From contig NC_077240.1 in NCBI RefSeq assembly GCF_947179165.1, forward strand, positions 70,635,501 through 70,699,500: a DNA stretch of 64,000 bases, given 5' to 3'. Below the pieces are notes generated by a model. It was given only the letters and a program-made list of their open reading frames with translations, was not told the DNA's origin and ran no database searches. Source of the stretch: Solanum dulcamara (Eukaryota; Streptophyta; Magnoliopsida; Solanales; Solanaceae). Positions 36,701 to 49,533 of the stretch are shown piece by piece. The stretch's first letter is position 1. Every line of letters starts with the position of its first letter. A program made the position numbers and the translations under genes.

Positions 36701-37260
36701 ATCGGCTCCTATTTTGACATTGCCCAAAGGTTTGGGTGGTTTGTTGTTTATTTTCATGCTTCATATGTGGGTTTGGGTTGTGTCTTGATGCAACATGGAA
36801 AAGTTATAGCCTATATTTCTAGGAAACTTAAAGTGCATGAAAGAAATTATCGAAGCCATGATCTTGAACTTACGACGGTGGTATTTGCTTTGAAAATTTG
36901 GCTCCATTATCTTTATGGTGTGAATGTTGATGTGTTTACTATCCACATAAGCTTGCAATATGTGTTTAGCTAAAAGGACTTGAACCTTAGGCAAATGAGG
37001 TGGCTTGAACTCTTAAAAGACTATGTCATAAGTGTATTGTACCATCTGGGTAAGGCAAATGTTGTAGCCAATGCTCTTAGTCGATTGCCTATGGATAGTT
37101 TTGCACATGTTGAGGAAGGTAAGAGAGAGTTGGTTAAAGAGATCCATAGATTGGCACATTTAGGTGTGCATTTGGTTGATTCCAAAGATGGATGTGTTCT
37201 TATACATAATGCTTCAAAATTGTCTCTTGTGGCAGACGTTAAGGCCAAATAAGATAATGA
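36701..37260 (+). pseudogene. Chromovirus RNase H, broken
   Basis: The block [20 protein letters not shown] is the start of the RNase H domain. The family usually has Asp where His stands in FHAS, so a metal-binding carboxylate is lost. [13 protein letters not shown] and [20 protein letters not shown] follow. A stop separates this from the RQMRWLELLKDYVISVLYHLGKANVVANALSR block at 36990-37085, the normal RNase H end. Confidence 0.85.
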
Positions 37261-38480
37261 TACGGTTTTGGTTTAATTGAAGAAGTCAGTTACCGAAAAA
37301 GCTATTGAGGCTTTATTCCTAGGGGATATGGGGTATTACGTTACTAAGGTCGTTTGTGTGTTTGAAATGTTGATGGATTAAGAGAGTTAATATTGAATGA
37401 GGCCCATAGTTCTTGGTATTCAATTCATCCGGGATCCACCAAGATGTATCATGATTTGAGGGAAGTGTAATGGTGGAATGGCGTGAAGAAGGACATAGCA
37501 GAGTTTGTGGTTAACTGTCCTAATTATCAACAAGTGAAAGTTGAACATCAAAGGCCGGGAGGTCTAGCTTAAGGCATTGTAATCCCTACTTGAAAGTGGA
37601 AAGATGTGAATATGGACTTTGTCATAGGTTTGCCTAGTACTAGAAGACAATATGATTTTATTTGGGCTGTTGTGGACCGAATGACTAAATTGGCATATTT
37701 CCTACAAGTCAAGACTTCTTATTGTGTCGAAGACTATGCTAAGTTGTACATTCGTGAACTTGTGAAATTTTATGGTATTCCTTTATTGATTATATCGGAT
37801 AGAGGTACTCAATTCAATTCACATTTTTGGAAGTTATTTCAAAAAGGTCTTGGTACTAGATTTAAATTAAATACCGCTTTCCATTCTCAAACTGATAGAC
37901 AAGCCAAAAGAACGATTCAAACTTTGAAAGATATGTTAAGGGCGTGTGTGATTGATCTTAAAGGAAGTTGGGTTGAGCATTTGCCATAGATTGAGTTTGC
38001 CTACAATAATAGTTATCACTCTAGCATCCAAATAGCCAGGTCTCCTGTGGGGTGGTTTGAAGTGGGTGAGATGACATTGATTGATCCAGGTTTTATAGTT
38101 GATGCAATGGAGAAAGTAAGGCTCGTAAGAGAAATTTAGAAGACGGCTCAAAGTCATCGAAAGTCCTATTCAGACACTAGAAGGAGAGAGCTTGAATTTG
38201 AGGTGGATGATATGGTGTATTTGAAGGTTTTACCTATGAAAGGGGTAATGCAGTTTGGTAAGAAAGGAAAATTGAGTCCTAGATATGTAGAACTCTATAA
38301 AATATTGAAGTATACTGGCTAAGTGGCATATGAGTTAGACTTGCCTTTTAAGTTGGCTTTGGTTCATCCGATATTTCATGTGTCAATGTTGAGAAAGTTT
38401 GTAGGTGATCCAAATTCTATTGTGCCAATAGAGAATATGAGTATTGAAGAGAATTTGACTTATAAGGAGATCCCGATTGA
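37261..38480 (+). pseudogene. Chromovirus integrase, catalytic residue lost
   Basis: Integrase joins the DNA copy to the host genome. The zinc-binding HHCC part (37385-37560) has the histidines in HSSWYSIHPG and TKMYHD. Its second cysteine is replaced in CPNYQQ, where the family has CPNCQQ. The core (from 37606) has MDFVIGLP, then Asp in SDRGTQF (37798-37800). Exactly 35 residues later there is Lys (37906-37908) where the DD35E glutamate belongs. Stops break the frame near 37413, 37471 and 37987. The protein would be inactive at both the zinc and catalytic sites. Confidence 0.88.
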
Positions 38481-38643
38481 GATTTTGGACTGTCAAGTAA
38501 AAAGATTAAGGAACAAAGAGGTTGCATCCATCAAACTCTTACGGAGAAATCAAGAAGTCGAAAGCACTACATGGGAAGCGAAAGTGGACATGAGGAAACG
38601 ATATCCTTACCTCTATCCTTCTGATTCATCCAAAGGTACTTAG
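38481..38643 (+). pseudogene. Chromodomain at polyprotein C-terminus
   Basis: The 106-codon open piece starting at 38323 begins with the AYELDLPFKLALVHPIFHVSMLRK integrase tail. It ends in LDCQVKRLRNKEVASIKLLRRNQEVESTTWEAKVDMRKRYPYLYP. That order of basic strand, Trp and Tyr is the chromodomain typical of Tekay/Del chromoviruses, which targets insertion to heterochromatin. It is intact by itself but lies downstream of many stops. Confidence 0.8.
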
Positions 38644-38840
38644 ACATTTATACTCAAATCCTCTAAACGCTCCTACGTTTCGACTCCTCCGTGTCATTAC
38701 ATATGCATGCATACTATGAAAATGCTTATTGTTTTTTTATGAATAGTTAGTAGTTGCATTGTTGCATTCATGTTGGATTGTTGCATACTCACTCTACTCT
38801 ACTCAAGCTAGCTCCTATGTTATTTGAGGACGAATGTTCC

Positions 38841-38854
38841 CAAGGGGGAGATAT
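38841..38854 (+). other. Polypurine tract of the chromovirus
   Basis: CAAGGGGGAGATAT lies just before TGTAATATCCCGGG, preceded by the GAGGACGAATGTTCC tail typical of the family. Confidence 0.75.
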
Positions 38855-40887
38855 TGTAATATCCCGGGTGTGAAAAAGATAGAGTACGACATAATAAGAT
38901 GAATAATTAGCCTTGGTGAATCCATTGGTAGGTTAAAGGAGATTTTCATTAAGGGCAAAGTAGTCTTTTCCCTATTTTTATATGGAGAATTAATCTAGAC
39001 AGTATTTGGGCTAGGTTTCTAATCTATTTAATCCCCAAAGATCTTAATTTTTCCTTATTCATTCACTAATCACCCATCCTAAAACTCTTCTATCTACAAA
39101 AGGTTCTTTAGACCTCCATTGAAGACCTAGCAATAATCTTCTTAAATTCTCCATTGATCTTCAAGTTTTTTTTCAAGGTTTTTTCATAATTTGTATCCAA
39201 GGTATGTGGGATTCATCCATGGGTACCTTTCACCGATGGAGCCCAAATAATTTCTTAAATCTTCCATGAGTTTTAATTAAAAATTTGAATCTTCTTAATT
39301 TTAACTTCAATTGCATGAGCTATGGTGGATCTTGAGAATTCAAATCTATTTTGGCATAAATTGATTGGTAATTGCTTGGGATTGTAGATTCTTCATATAT
39401 ATTCATTATATTGTTAATTAGGGCTTAGGATCTCATTTTAGGGGATGAAGACTCATGAAAAATGATGAAAAATTTGGGAATTTGCTGGGAAAATATTGGG
39501 GCGGCGCGCCAATATTGCGCCAGGAATGGGTCTCTGTAGTTTTCCTCCTAGCGCGACACGATACTATAGCACCTGCAGAGCACCCAGTTTTTTACACCTT
39601 GAAGCGATGCGCCACTATAGCGCTATCGCCCAGTTTTCCATAAAATGCATTCACCAAATGCGATGTATGTGATAAAATTCTTTTATTTTGTTTTGTTGAT
39701 CCTTACTTCTCATCAACTATTCTTTCAAGTGCATGAATTACATTTCATTTATGATTTAACCTCTCAACTAAGCATGAATTACTCCTCCATTACATGTACT
39801 TACTTTCAAGCATGACTATTCAAGTATGATTTTCAAGTATGTTTCAAATTATGATTTCTTCATACAAATTATGAAAAAGATGACTTAGGGCCCTATGTGG
39901 TGAATTAAGGCCTAATAATATGAATTATGTATGCATGATTTGTAATGTGGAAGGACAATACTCATATTGCACTACGTTACGAAATGAGCTACTCTATGAA
40001 TTTCAAATCTATGGTCATGTCTATGATATGTTAACTATGATTACTTTGCAACATATGTATTCAATGGGATTTGACTTAGCACCTAGTGGAAAAGAGGTGG
40101 GGACCCTATCAAAAGTCTGAGTAGCAACCTCATGTCCCATAAACTACGTGGTGCCGTAGGTTGCCTTATGTCTTAGCTAGTGGATACGCATATAGCGTAT
40201 GTACATGATCTGCCTGGCGAGGTAGAGTCTACCTTGGCAAGTAGATTTCCCTTTTTTTCATTGTATGGCGAGACAATGAGATTCCATGTTATAGCTCGCA
40301 TGACCTTAATATCGGTTATGGTTCCTATTCCACATATGTTTATGACTATTATGCTACTTGATGATCTTCAACTATGTCCTTTAAATGCTTTGATCATCAC
40401 GGTATTCCCATGACTTTACTTAACCTTTTTATCATGTATAATCTTGATCACTGCATCTTATGATTTATGTTGTATGTCATGCCCGCATACTTAGTACATT
40501 CCAATGTACTAATGCATACTTTTTGCCTACATTGTCTCATAATATAGGAGTTGAGGTTGAGGATCATATTCATTCACTTGGCTAGTTAAGCTTTCCTATC
40601 CGGCGAAGTTGTGGTGAGTCCTTATTCATTAGGGACTAGTTATAGAGTTGGTTGCTATTTCTAAATACTTTTGTTAAGTTTCATTTTGAGGGTGAGCTAG
40701 GGACATGTCTTAGTTCCTGCCCATGTTCATGAGTAGAGGCATCTAGTTGGACTAATGTTTCGAGTCTATTTTGTTATGTGATATTATTCATTTTCTATTC
40801 ATGGTTGAGACTGTCTATGATGTTTTCGCTTAATAATTTACCTTATGTATGCTTATGATATGAATAAGAGGCTTGGTTGGAGCCCTC
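38855..40887 (+). mobile_element. 3' LTR of the chromovirus, truncated at its end
   Basis: Collinear with 31862-33893 from TGTAATATCCCGGG to GCTTGGTTGGAGCCCT. The last 60 or so bases (through GGTCGTGACA) are missing, and a different LTR follows directly. Hairpins at 40491-40512 and 40526-40548 are kept, the second with one mismatch. Confidence 0.8.
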
Positions 40888-42741
40888 CAAATTAAATGAA
40901 GGGAAATTGTGTCTTTTCCAAAGTTTGGTTCAATGAACCTAGACACTTTTATGACCAAGTTCAAAGTCTATAAACACTCTTTTCTTCAAAATCCCCTCAT
41001 ATTCAATTCATTCTCTCAAAATCTTCCAAGGTAAGAACTCACTAGGTCTCTCAAGGTTTCTCTCCAAATTCAAGCTAGTGTTTCCATATTTCTTCAAGTT
41101 TCTTCTTCAATTTCTAGTGAATTCATGGTACGTGGGGATTGATTCATAGGTTCCTTTCACCCATGAAGTCCCAAGGATTTTCTTAAAGTTTCTTTCAATT
41201 TCTATTAATTATGAACCCTAGTTTTGATGAATTGCATTGGGCTGATTTAATTCTATTTTTAGATGTTATCAATGATCAATATATGCATGTTTTCATATGA
41301 ATTTTATGATCTTAAGTTGAATTATGAATGCCCATGCATGAAGCAATTTCCAAGTTAAGATAATGAAGTTAAAGATCATTTTCATGAATAAATTATGAGT
41401 TCAATGATCTTCAAGCAAAGTTTTCATGGTTTAAAGTTGAGATTTTGATCTTATGATGAAAGTTAGAATGATTACCAAGGTTAAAGATGATTTTGTAAGT
41501 TAATCATGAGTTAAATTATTTATAAAGATTGTTTACAATAAGTTACAACTGAGATTATGATTTTGAAGTTAAAGTTGAGATAACAATCAGAGTTAAGACA
41601 ATTAGATGTTTTGAGATAATGATTAGAGTTAAGATCACTATATGTTTAAAGATGGTGATAAGGACAATTCTCACCGAAGTTATAGATCTTATGAATCACC
41701 AAGTTAGATGAGCTATTACTAAATATTTTAAAGATGGATTGATAGGCAGTTACTATCTTTCCCTACTATGTTATGAATATGTTTTATAAGTTTTCATTTG
41801 GATATTGACTAAGCATTGAGAAGACTTCAAGGTGGAATTTGGTTGGATAACGCAGTTGGTTATGTAGGGGAATTTTAGTAGTAAACTAAAGTCCCAAACT
41901 ACGTTGCCCACGTAGGTTGCCTTTATGGCCTAGCTAGTAGATCCACATAGCCTAGTTCAATTGAGTTTTCTTTGGAGTATGCCCTGGCAAGGTAGCCTCT
42001 CCTATTTTGACGCACGAGTCATCGAACTATCTCAATGAAGGAGTTATTGGATTCCATGTAGTAGCTCGCATGGTCTTAGTTGTCGGCTAAATGTCTTATA
42101 CCACACAAGTTCAAGTTAACCTTTAAGATATCAAGTTATGAGTTTGAAAGTTGATGTTTTATGGTATGCATTGACCAAGAGTTTCTTATGGTTGAAATTG
42201 CTTTCAAGCTATAATAATGCTCATTATGATTGGTCATGTATCTTATGGCATATTGATTTTTTTCTATTACTTGTCATGCATACCTCACATACTTAGTATA
42301 TTCAAATGTACTAATGCATATTTTTCCTACATTGTCTTATAATATAGGGACGGACAATACTCATAAATACCCTGCTCGTGGCTAGAGTTTCCTTTAGATT
42401 TTGAAGAAGTTGGTGAGTCCTCATTCTACCAAGGACAAGACTTTTGTTCATGTTACTATTGCTTAGACATTTCTTCTATTGCTAGGGTGAGCTAGAAGCT
42501 TGTCCTAAGCCCCTATCGAAGGTTAAACTAGAGGCATACTAGAAGATCTATTGGTGTAGTCCGGTTTGGACATTTATAGAGTTGGATTTCCCTAAGTTCC
42601 TTACCCCACTTATGATTACTTTCGCTTATCCTTATATTGTTCTTTACCTTATGTATGCAATGAATGATAAGATGGCTTATGATTGGGTTCCCTCGCACTC
42701 GATCACCGTGTTATGACTAGGACCTAGGTTAGGTCGTGACA
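40888..42741 (+). mobile_element. LTR of a related gypsy family, 5' end missing
   Basis: Begins inside an LTR, about 100 bp past where the start would be, and ends AGGTCGTGACA. It has the shared blocks GGGTGAGCTAG, TGGTGAGTCCTCATT and the hairpin pair TTAGTAT/GTACTAA (42293-42314) and CCTACATT/AATATAGG (42326-42348). The fusion with the preceding LTR implies a deletion or recombination between related LTRs. Confidence 0.7.
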
Positions 42742-43560
42742 GGACTCATGAATCAATCCATACATTCCTTGATTGAAATTGGACTTGAATTTGAGAAAGA
42801 AATCTTGATCTTGAAAAAACCCAAATCAAAGCTTGATGAACTCTTGAGGAACCTTGGGAAAGAAGTCTAGAATTTGTTTAGGAAACAATGAAAGAATAAA
42901 GGAGTTTAAGAGTATTTAGGACATAATACTTAATGAATCTAGTCCTTAAAAACGTCCACATACATTATTAGAATGTAGGGAAAATACTAGACTACTCCTC
43001 GTTAAAATTTAAATCTGATAACTCTATGACAAAGTCTACGAATCATAGACGTAGTGAAAAGTCATAGGAACTACTCGTCCTGCAGGTCCTAAGAAACAAG
43101 CCTCTGAACTTTTGTTATGAGTTATTTCTATGACTCGTTCTCAGATTTATGAGTCGTCAAAGTGACTCATCGTGCAGGTCTGAAAACTTTCAAGTTTAGA
43201 TAGTCTCTGAAGTTTTCATATGACTTATTCTATGAGTCGTAATCTTCTCTATGACTCGTCCAGTTGAGTCGTAGATGAAGTCCTGAGTTTTAGTAGTTTG
43301 CAGGGTTTAATCCCTGCAGCACGACCCCTTTCTACAAGTCATATAATCTTTCATGAGTCATCATATGACTCATTGACTCTCACTTTACCTTAGCCAAATT
43401 TCAAATTCTGAACTCATTTATATGAATTATTTCTATGAACCTACAAGTCCCTACGAGTCATAGACTAACTCGTAGACTTGGGGTTAGTATACTTTTATTG
43501 AAATTTTCCTTTTGTTCTAATTTTCATCTTACGGGGTTAAACTTTTCCATCACATCAACA
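42742..43560 (-). other. Probable LTR remnant rich in GACTCGT/ACGAGTC
   Basis: GAGTCGT, GACTCGT, GAGTCAT and GACTCAT occur many times on both strands between 43030 and 43480, for example CTACGAGTCATAGACTAACTC. That pattern is seen in gypsy LTR U3 regions. No LTR ends were found. No coding potential. Confidence 0.35.
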
Positions 43561-44760
43561 AACCTACACAAGATATCTACCCTCTTGTTTAGCCCCTTCA
43601 AAGCTTTTTTTTCCAGCCTGATGCGTCATGGATGGTAAGGCTTTTACCAGTTTGACGAGCTGGTTTTGATTGGAGTACGTGATTTCCACCAGCTTTGCAT
43701 ACATACTTTGTAAGGGGGTAGTGGTAGGTGGTTCAGGATGTGGCATAGTGGTATTCTCATGTAGGCCTGCACTGACTCATCATAAGCAGGGTTGTCTTGG
43801 GTAGGCATCTCCTCGAATACACCAAAAGCTTGCATCCTCCTCTTCTTGATCATGGGTGCTTCACTATCTCAATTTGACCAAGTTCAATTATACCTACGCT
43901 AGAAATGAAGCATTTGAAGGGAAGAAGTGAATGCCGCCTTGTGCACATAATTTTCTAATCAAAACTTGAAAAGGATCGAAAGGTTATTTTGATGAGCCTT
44001 TCTCCTTATTTGGACAACCACGACTTCACCATAATTGATATGAATTCTTGTCATTAGCACGCAATGAGGATGGAAACCTCATTGCTTGCCTGTTAATCAT
44101 TTTTAGATGACATCATTTGGGAACATATAAAATCTAAATATAACTTTTCCTCAAAGGTTAAATTCGGCCTGCTGATATCGCCATATATGGAAGCCCAAGT
44201 CGGATGGACAATAGCAATAATCCCAACTACCCATTGGAATCGACTTTGTTTCATGGCTAATTTTTACATGAACTCCATTCCTTCTACAACTTGTTCATAC
44301 TAGAAAAGAAATTTAATGGTTGCGGGGATTAATCTTTACACCCCATACTTTGACTGATGATAGGTTGGGATATTCATCAACTAGGCCATGATGATTCATA
44401 ACATTCAGCCTCACTTGATAGGAGGCATTAAATTTAGTGACCAAATTTGGAAAATATCCCTCAGGCATCTACAAGGACTAACCAATCTCAAAATATGAAT
44501 TAATGGACAATGTTCGTAAAGTCTCCCAGGGTATGATAAGTTCAACCCCTTATACGACGTTATTGATCGAGTTTCCTTAAATAGGGTGTAGTAACCCTTC
44601 ATCCCCTCCACACAAAATTTCAACTACATTTCATTCTCAGGATTTGCAGGTGTTTTTACTTTTGTTTTTGTTCTTTGAAGATGAAAAGAGGTTCCTGTTT
44701 GGCCTCTCTGATCGGCTCCTTTTAGCAGACATGATCTACAACAAAGATTTTGAGTAACAT
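43561..44760 (-). pseudogene. Unrecognised retroelement-associated reading frames, minus strand
   Basis: Short minus-strand frames (43564-43853 and 44411-44740) line up in one direction as if from one long decayed gene. Its start would be near the ATG in MSAKRSRSERPNRN at 44733. Pieces such as MPEGYFPNLVTKFNASYQVRLNVMNHHGLVDEYPNLS and a late Lys/Gln-rich part can be read with many stops. I do not recognise the family with confidence. It resembles the extra open frames carried by some plant gypsy elements. Confidence 0.3.
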
Positions 44761-46610
44761 ATACAACTACATAGTGTTGGTATTTTCATTATGGAAATTA
44801 AAAAAATTTTAAAAGAAGTTTAAAAAAGAAAAAAGAATAAGAATGTATAACAAATTCAGTATTTTCACACGCAGTAGCACCAACGTTTAATAAACAATTT
44901 GCTGATGTAAAATCTTACACCGCCAAATTCAAATACTGGCTACAAATAGTACCTGCCAACATTTTAGGCCAACTGGCATTCCACAATGGAGACTTGCAGC
45001 TCCTAGGTTAAACCGTCGGTCCAAGTCAGTGGAATTGTAGAAATTCTTGACTTCACAAGCATTGCATCTGCAAAATGAAAGAAACAATTGTGCAACACCA
45101 AAGCTTCACATTGGCATTTTCGACCAACAATAGTCCATTTATAAGTCAATATTTTGACAAACATGTCTAATGAGTACTCAGACTTCCCCAGAAGGATTCA
45201 CAATACAATTTTAACAAATTTTGAAGATTTTTCTTAAGAAAGACGTCACCTCGTCTATTAGTGGGAACCGTCAAGCAACACAAGCAAGGCATTAAACAAT
45301 TTCACATCTCTCATTCACAAGTTCAACTTCACCACAAAATATCAGTCATTCAAAGCTTTCTAACAATACTCATGGATGTCACTCAAGCACTTTTCACGAT
45401 CAAAAATCAATGAATTCATACAATGAAAAATTTACCCTTAGAAATGACATCACCCAATCCATCATATGGCCAATTTATGCACTTTATAAACTCAAATGGG
45501 TTACTCAAACTTCACCCCTAACTTAAATTTTAAGAAATATCACCAAGATTTCACATATTTATCTACACATTCAATCTCAAACGATTTTTATCTACTTATT
45601 TCAAAGAAAAACCCCCCCTTTTTCAAAGTAACACAATTGAGCTCAACAAATGGGTTTTGGGAAAAAATTAGTTCTAGCATGGAATCATTCTCATATTTCA
45701 ACATTATAAAAGCTTAAAATTATTAAAATAAAGAAACATACTAAGATAATAAAGAATGGAGAGATAAAAGCTTGAGATCTTTAATGGAGTTTCTTTCCAC
45801 TTTAACTCAAATGGTGTAAATACTGTGAGATTTTTGGATTTAGAGAGAGTAAAAGTTTTGAGTTAGGAAGGAAGAAGGAAATGAGTGTTTTATCGGAGGA
45901 AAAGGGAGAATTGAAAGTTGAGTGGGGAGAAGAATAAGGGGGAATAGAGTTGTGAAAAATGAATGAGGATGAAGAAGAGGTTTAAGGCCTTTGGGGTTTT
46001 AGAAAAGGTGGTCAAAATTCGACTTTTGATCTTCTATGACTTAAAATTACAATCTCTTCAAAAGTACTTAGCTTGCATTGGATTAGAGGTTCACCAATCC
46101 CCATCTACAAAATGCAAATTCAGTGTTGATGCAGAAAAATCTTACTGGTGCACTATTTTTCACAGGTGCCGCGATTGTCGTTGTACAGTTTTCAACCGAC
46201 AGTTTGCTTGTTTCTCACAGGCTCTTGTTTTTTTTTCTAGTTGAATATTTTCTACTTGTACAATTGCTAACCATCTTTCACCAGCCTGGTGCTGATGGCC
46301 ATAATGACCCATTTTTCATCATTTTTACTTGGCATCTTTTCACACCCTGAAACAAACCAAAAACAACAAAAGTGAAGTGAAAATAAATTAATAACACTTG
46401 GATTGACTATCAAGAAGTGCTTGATTTAATATGACAATATGACATAAATACCTCAATGTCAACCAATATCTGGTGGAACTTCTTCTTCCTATGGACCTTT
46501 TACCAAATCGTCCAAGGACTCACTCATGAACACCATTCTACACTTATCAGGTTGCTTTGTAAGAGTGAACACATTAATTTCATCGTATTTTCTCCAATTC
46601 TAAACTTGAT
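44761..46610. other. No gene recognised
   Basis: AT-rich sequence with several short frames on both strands and no recognisable domain. The part nearest 46600, on the minus strand, continues the protease frame for about 100 bp as a stop-ridden tail. The rest may be retroelement interior or old intergenic DNA. Confidence 0.4.
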
Positions 46611-47053
46611 CTATCCAAGATCAACATCTACCAAAGCAAAACTCATGGCAAGAAGTGATCGGCCTAAGATTATAGGCACCTCTAGATCAACATCGTAATC
46701 TAGTACTATAAAATCAATCGGGAGAATAAATTTTTCTCCTTTGACTATGACGTCAAATAGTATCCCAAGAGGCTTATTGATTGAGAGATCCGCCATTAGC
46801 AACCTCAATGGAGTGGGATTGGAATTCCCAACACCCAACTTTTTAAAAATCATAGGGGCATCAATTTGATTCTTGCCCCTAGGTCACACAAGGCCTTGCC
46901 AAATTTGTACACCCCAATGGTGCATAAAATGGTAAATATTCCAGTATCCTCACTCTTTTGGGCCAAATTATTGTCCATCATAGAACTACAATGATAGGTC
47001 ACTTTAATGCTACGTAAATTGACCTCTCTCTTCTTATTAAGCAGCTCTTTCAT
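46611..47053 (-). pseudogene. Athila-like gypsy protease, minus strand, broken
   Basis: Reading on the minus strand, the first piece (46850-47053) has the block DTGIFTILCTIGVYKFGKALCDLGARIKLMPL, with Asp-Leu-Gly-Ala where the retropepsin active site lies. The second piece (46611-46853) has LRLLMADLSINKPLGILFDVIVKGEKFILPIDFIVLDYDVDLEVPIILGRSLLA, the usual downstream half. The pieces are in different frames, overlapping by a few bases, so a single frameshift separates them. DLGA with these flanks is typical of Athila-type and related plant gypsy proteases. No RT follows on this strand. Confidence 0.75.
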
Positions 47054-47172
47054 AAATTTTCAGTACCCGACATTTATAAAAGAGCATCAACTAGTGGTAT
47101 ATTAATGGACAACTTGTTGAATATATCGATAAACTTTTTAAATTGGTTGTCCTACTTCTTTTTCAACAACCT

Positions 47173-48888
47173 TTAAGGATATAAAGGGGGAAACTTTGGC
47201 ATATCACCCTTAGCAGATTTATCCCCTATGGTTTCCTCACCATCTATCATAATACTAGGAGGGTCACCCTCCTTCTCTTCTTCTATAATCATAATTTGTT
47301 CATTTACACGATCCTCATCAGCAACAATTCGGCTAGGTGAACTGGGCTTCACCCCATCATCAACCTTCCCAATATCCACTTTCTTAGGTAAAACCTTTGC
47401 ATCATCAAGTGTCTTACAACTTCTAGTGACTATTTTCATACAATTACTATTATTTTTAGAATTTTTCACTCAGAAACGTACCTTCAGCAGTTGGATTCAT
47501 TTGAGATGGCAGATAATTCATTTAGGTCTCTAAGTGTTTGATTGAAGCAGAGTGAGAGCTTACAATTTGTGTTAAGTTGGGTACATCACTCTTGATCTCT
47601 TTAAACCTATTATCCATATACTCAACACCTCTTGAGAAGTCGATTCAACATCTCCTCAATTTTTGAACTAGCTGGGTCACTCACACTTGCTTGGTTGTGG
47701 GGAGTATCAACTTTTTGTGAAGGTACATACTATTTTGAACTTAAATGAATATACCTCTCATCCATTATTGCATGATCTTGATCATGCCACTACTCATTAC
47801 GGTCTCTCTATGGACCATCACGATATCTCCAATCTTAGTTCTCTTTTAGAAGAGCCAAGAACCTTGATTGATGCCTTGGTACCTTAGTCGAGAACCCTGT
47901 TGTTGATTTATTAAGTACCTTATATCTTTATAAAATGAGGCATAAGAATCCTCGTACTTAACTGGTGGTGTACTATGTGATCAAATGAAATTCACATTTT
48001 TTTGGTGCCCAACATATGCTTAGTCAAGAGCTCCACCTGAGTTATCATCTTAGCCATTTTCTAATTGCGTTCTTCTTCTCTTCTTCATCTTGTTTGTCAT
48101 GCTCCTAGCCGTTACACCTAAATATCTCTCGTTGTCCCTTATATTCTAAGACATATTGGTTTTTTTCATTTGGTTAATGGCAATGGAAGACAATGCATAA
48201 GTGAGGTTCATGAAAGAACCTCCAACCAAGTTGTTTACTACCACTTGGTTTACCTTATCCAAAGAGTGGTAAAAAGTTTATAGCAACACTTCATTTGACA
48301 GCTCATGGTTCAAACACATAGAAACCTTCTTCTTGAATCTGAACCACACTTTATATATGGCTTTTCTCGATAGTTGATGAAAATAATTTATTACATCTCA
48401 CAACTTAAGCATACGCGAGGGAGGAAAAATATATCAAGAAATTCCTCTTTGAGTCCAACCCAATATTTGATTGATCCATGAGTAAGATCATTAAGACATG
48501 AAGTGGCTTCTCTAATCAATGAGAAAGGGAACAACCTTAGCCTAATAGATTCTTAGCTAATGTTCCACATTTTGAAGTGACACCATAAATACACAAAGTG
48601 ACGAAGGTTTTGATTTGCGTATTCCATAACATTCCCTCTAAATAGTCTTTTCATTTGAAGGAGGTGAAACATGGTGCTAATAACTTGGAAATCCGCATTC
48701 CCCACCATGGGTGGTAGGCGAATAGCTCCTGCTGTACCAATATCGATGGGATCATTATCCTCATCATTAGCAAATCCAACTACACTTTCATTGTCATCAA
48801 TGTGGATCATCTTTGCTTTGTTTTCACAAACATAAGAACAAAATAAAAAATTAAAAAGAACATGAGATGAATGAAAGTTTGAATTCAA
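47173..48888 (-). pseudogene. gag: Athila-like gypsy gag, minus strand, broken
   Basis: On the minus strand, the N-terminal piece (48553-48888) has IRLPPMVGNADFQVISTMFHLLQMK, the usual opening of Athila-type Gag. It is followed in broken frames by LRLFPFSLIREATSCLNDL, IKYWVGLKEEFLDIFFLPR and a Trp/Lys-rich stretch (48540-48150). The last piece (47173-47469) is an acidic linker toward the protease. Many stops and shifts interrupt it. Together with the protease just downstream it marks one decayed minus-strand element. Confidence 0.7.
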
Positions 48889-49533
48889 TAATTAATTAGA
48901 AGCAATCATTATCCAATCCCTAATAACAACGTCATTTTTGATAGTGCTTAACTATGTCTCATATTTAAGACATACGCAGTTGTATGCAAACCAATATTCA
49001 ACTTTAGAGGTCGGAGTTGAATCCAAAAGAATTGATAGATGGGATTACTCTCAAATTGATTTGTCAAAATCAATACCAACTAGCATGGATTTATTCTCAA
49101 GAAAGATATATATAAAAATGAGGGGGGGGGGGGGAATTAAGGGAACACTAAAGTTTATCAATTGCAAATATCCAAAATGTGAAGTTAACTTAAACAGGTT
49201 TTTATCAAGTTAGAAACGACTAGGGGTGTGAGCATTAATGATGGGCTTTTAAAAACATGGATAGCATTTGGTCTAGGCTATATTTGATATTCTCTTAAAC
49301 TATCAAACGTGTAAACCTTGCATTCTGTCTAACTCCAAGATCATTAATAATAAAAATACCAAACATTGCTTGAGTGAATACACCATCACTAGCTCATATC
49401 CTTAAATAAAAAATTAGTCGGATTTAGACTATCTATAGCTCTAATCTAAATACTAATTCATCAAGTCTTCAATAATGAAGTCTAACCTAACTCCATTTTG
49501 CTTTCTCAATCCAAAATAGTGTTAGAGAATTTA
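48889..49533. other. No gene recognised; G12-13 run
   Basis: A run of G at about 49123-49135 is the only notable feature. Short frames show no domain. Confidence 0.45.

Larger units (their letters stand above)
31862..40887 (+). mobile_element. Ty3/gypsy chromovirus, Tekay/Del-like, defective
   Basis: The order is 5' LTR (31862-33893), primer site, gag, zinc knuckle, protease, RT, RNase H, integrase, chromodomain, polypurine tract and 3' LTR (38855-40887, truncated). Domain order and the C-terminal chromodomain place it among chromoviruses. Several stops, frameshifts and active-site changes make it non-functional. The left flank is GATTT; the right target duplication is lost with the 3' LTR end. 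Confidence 0.85.
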
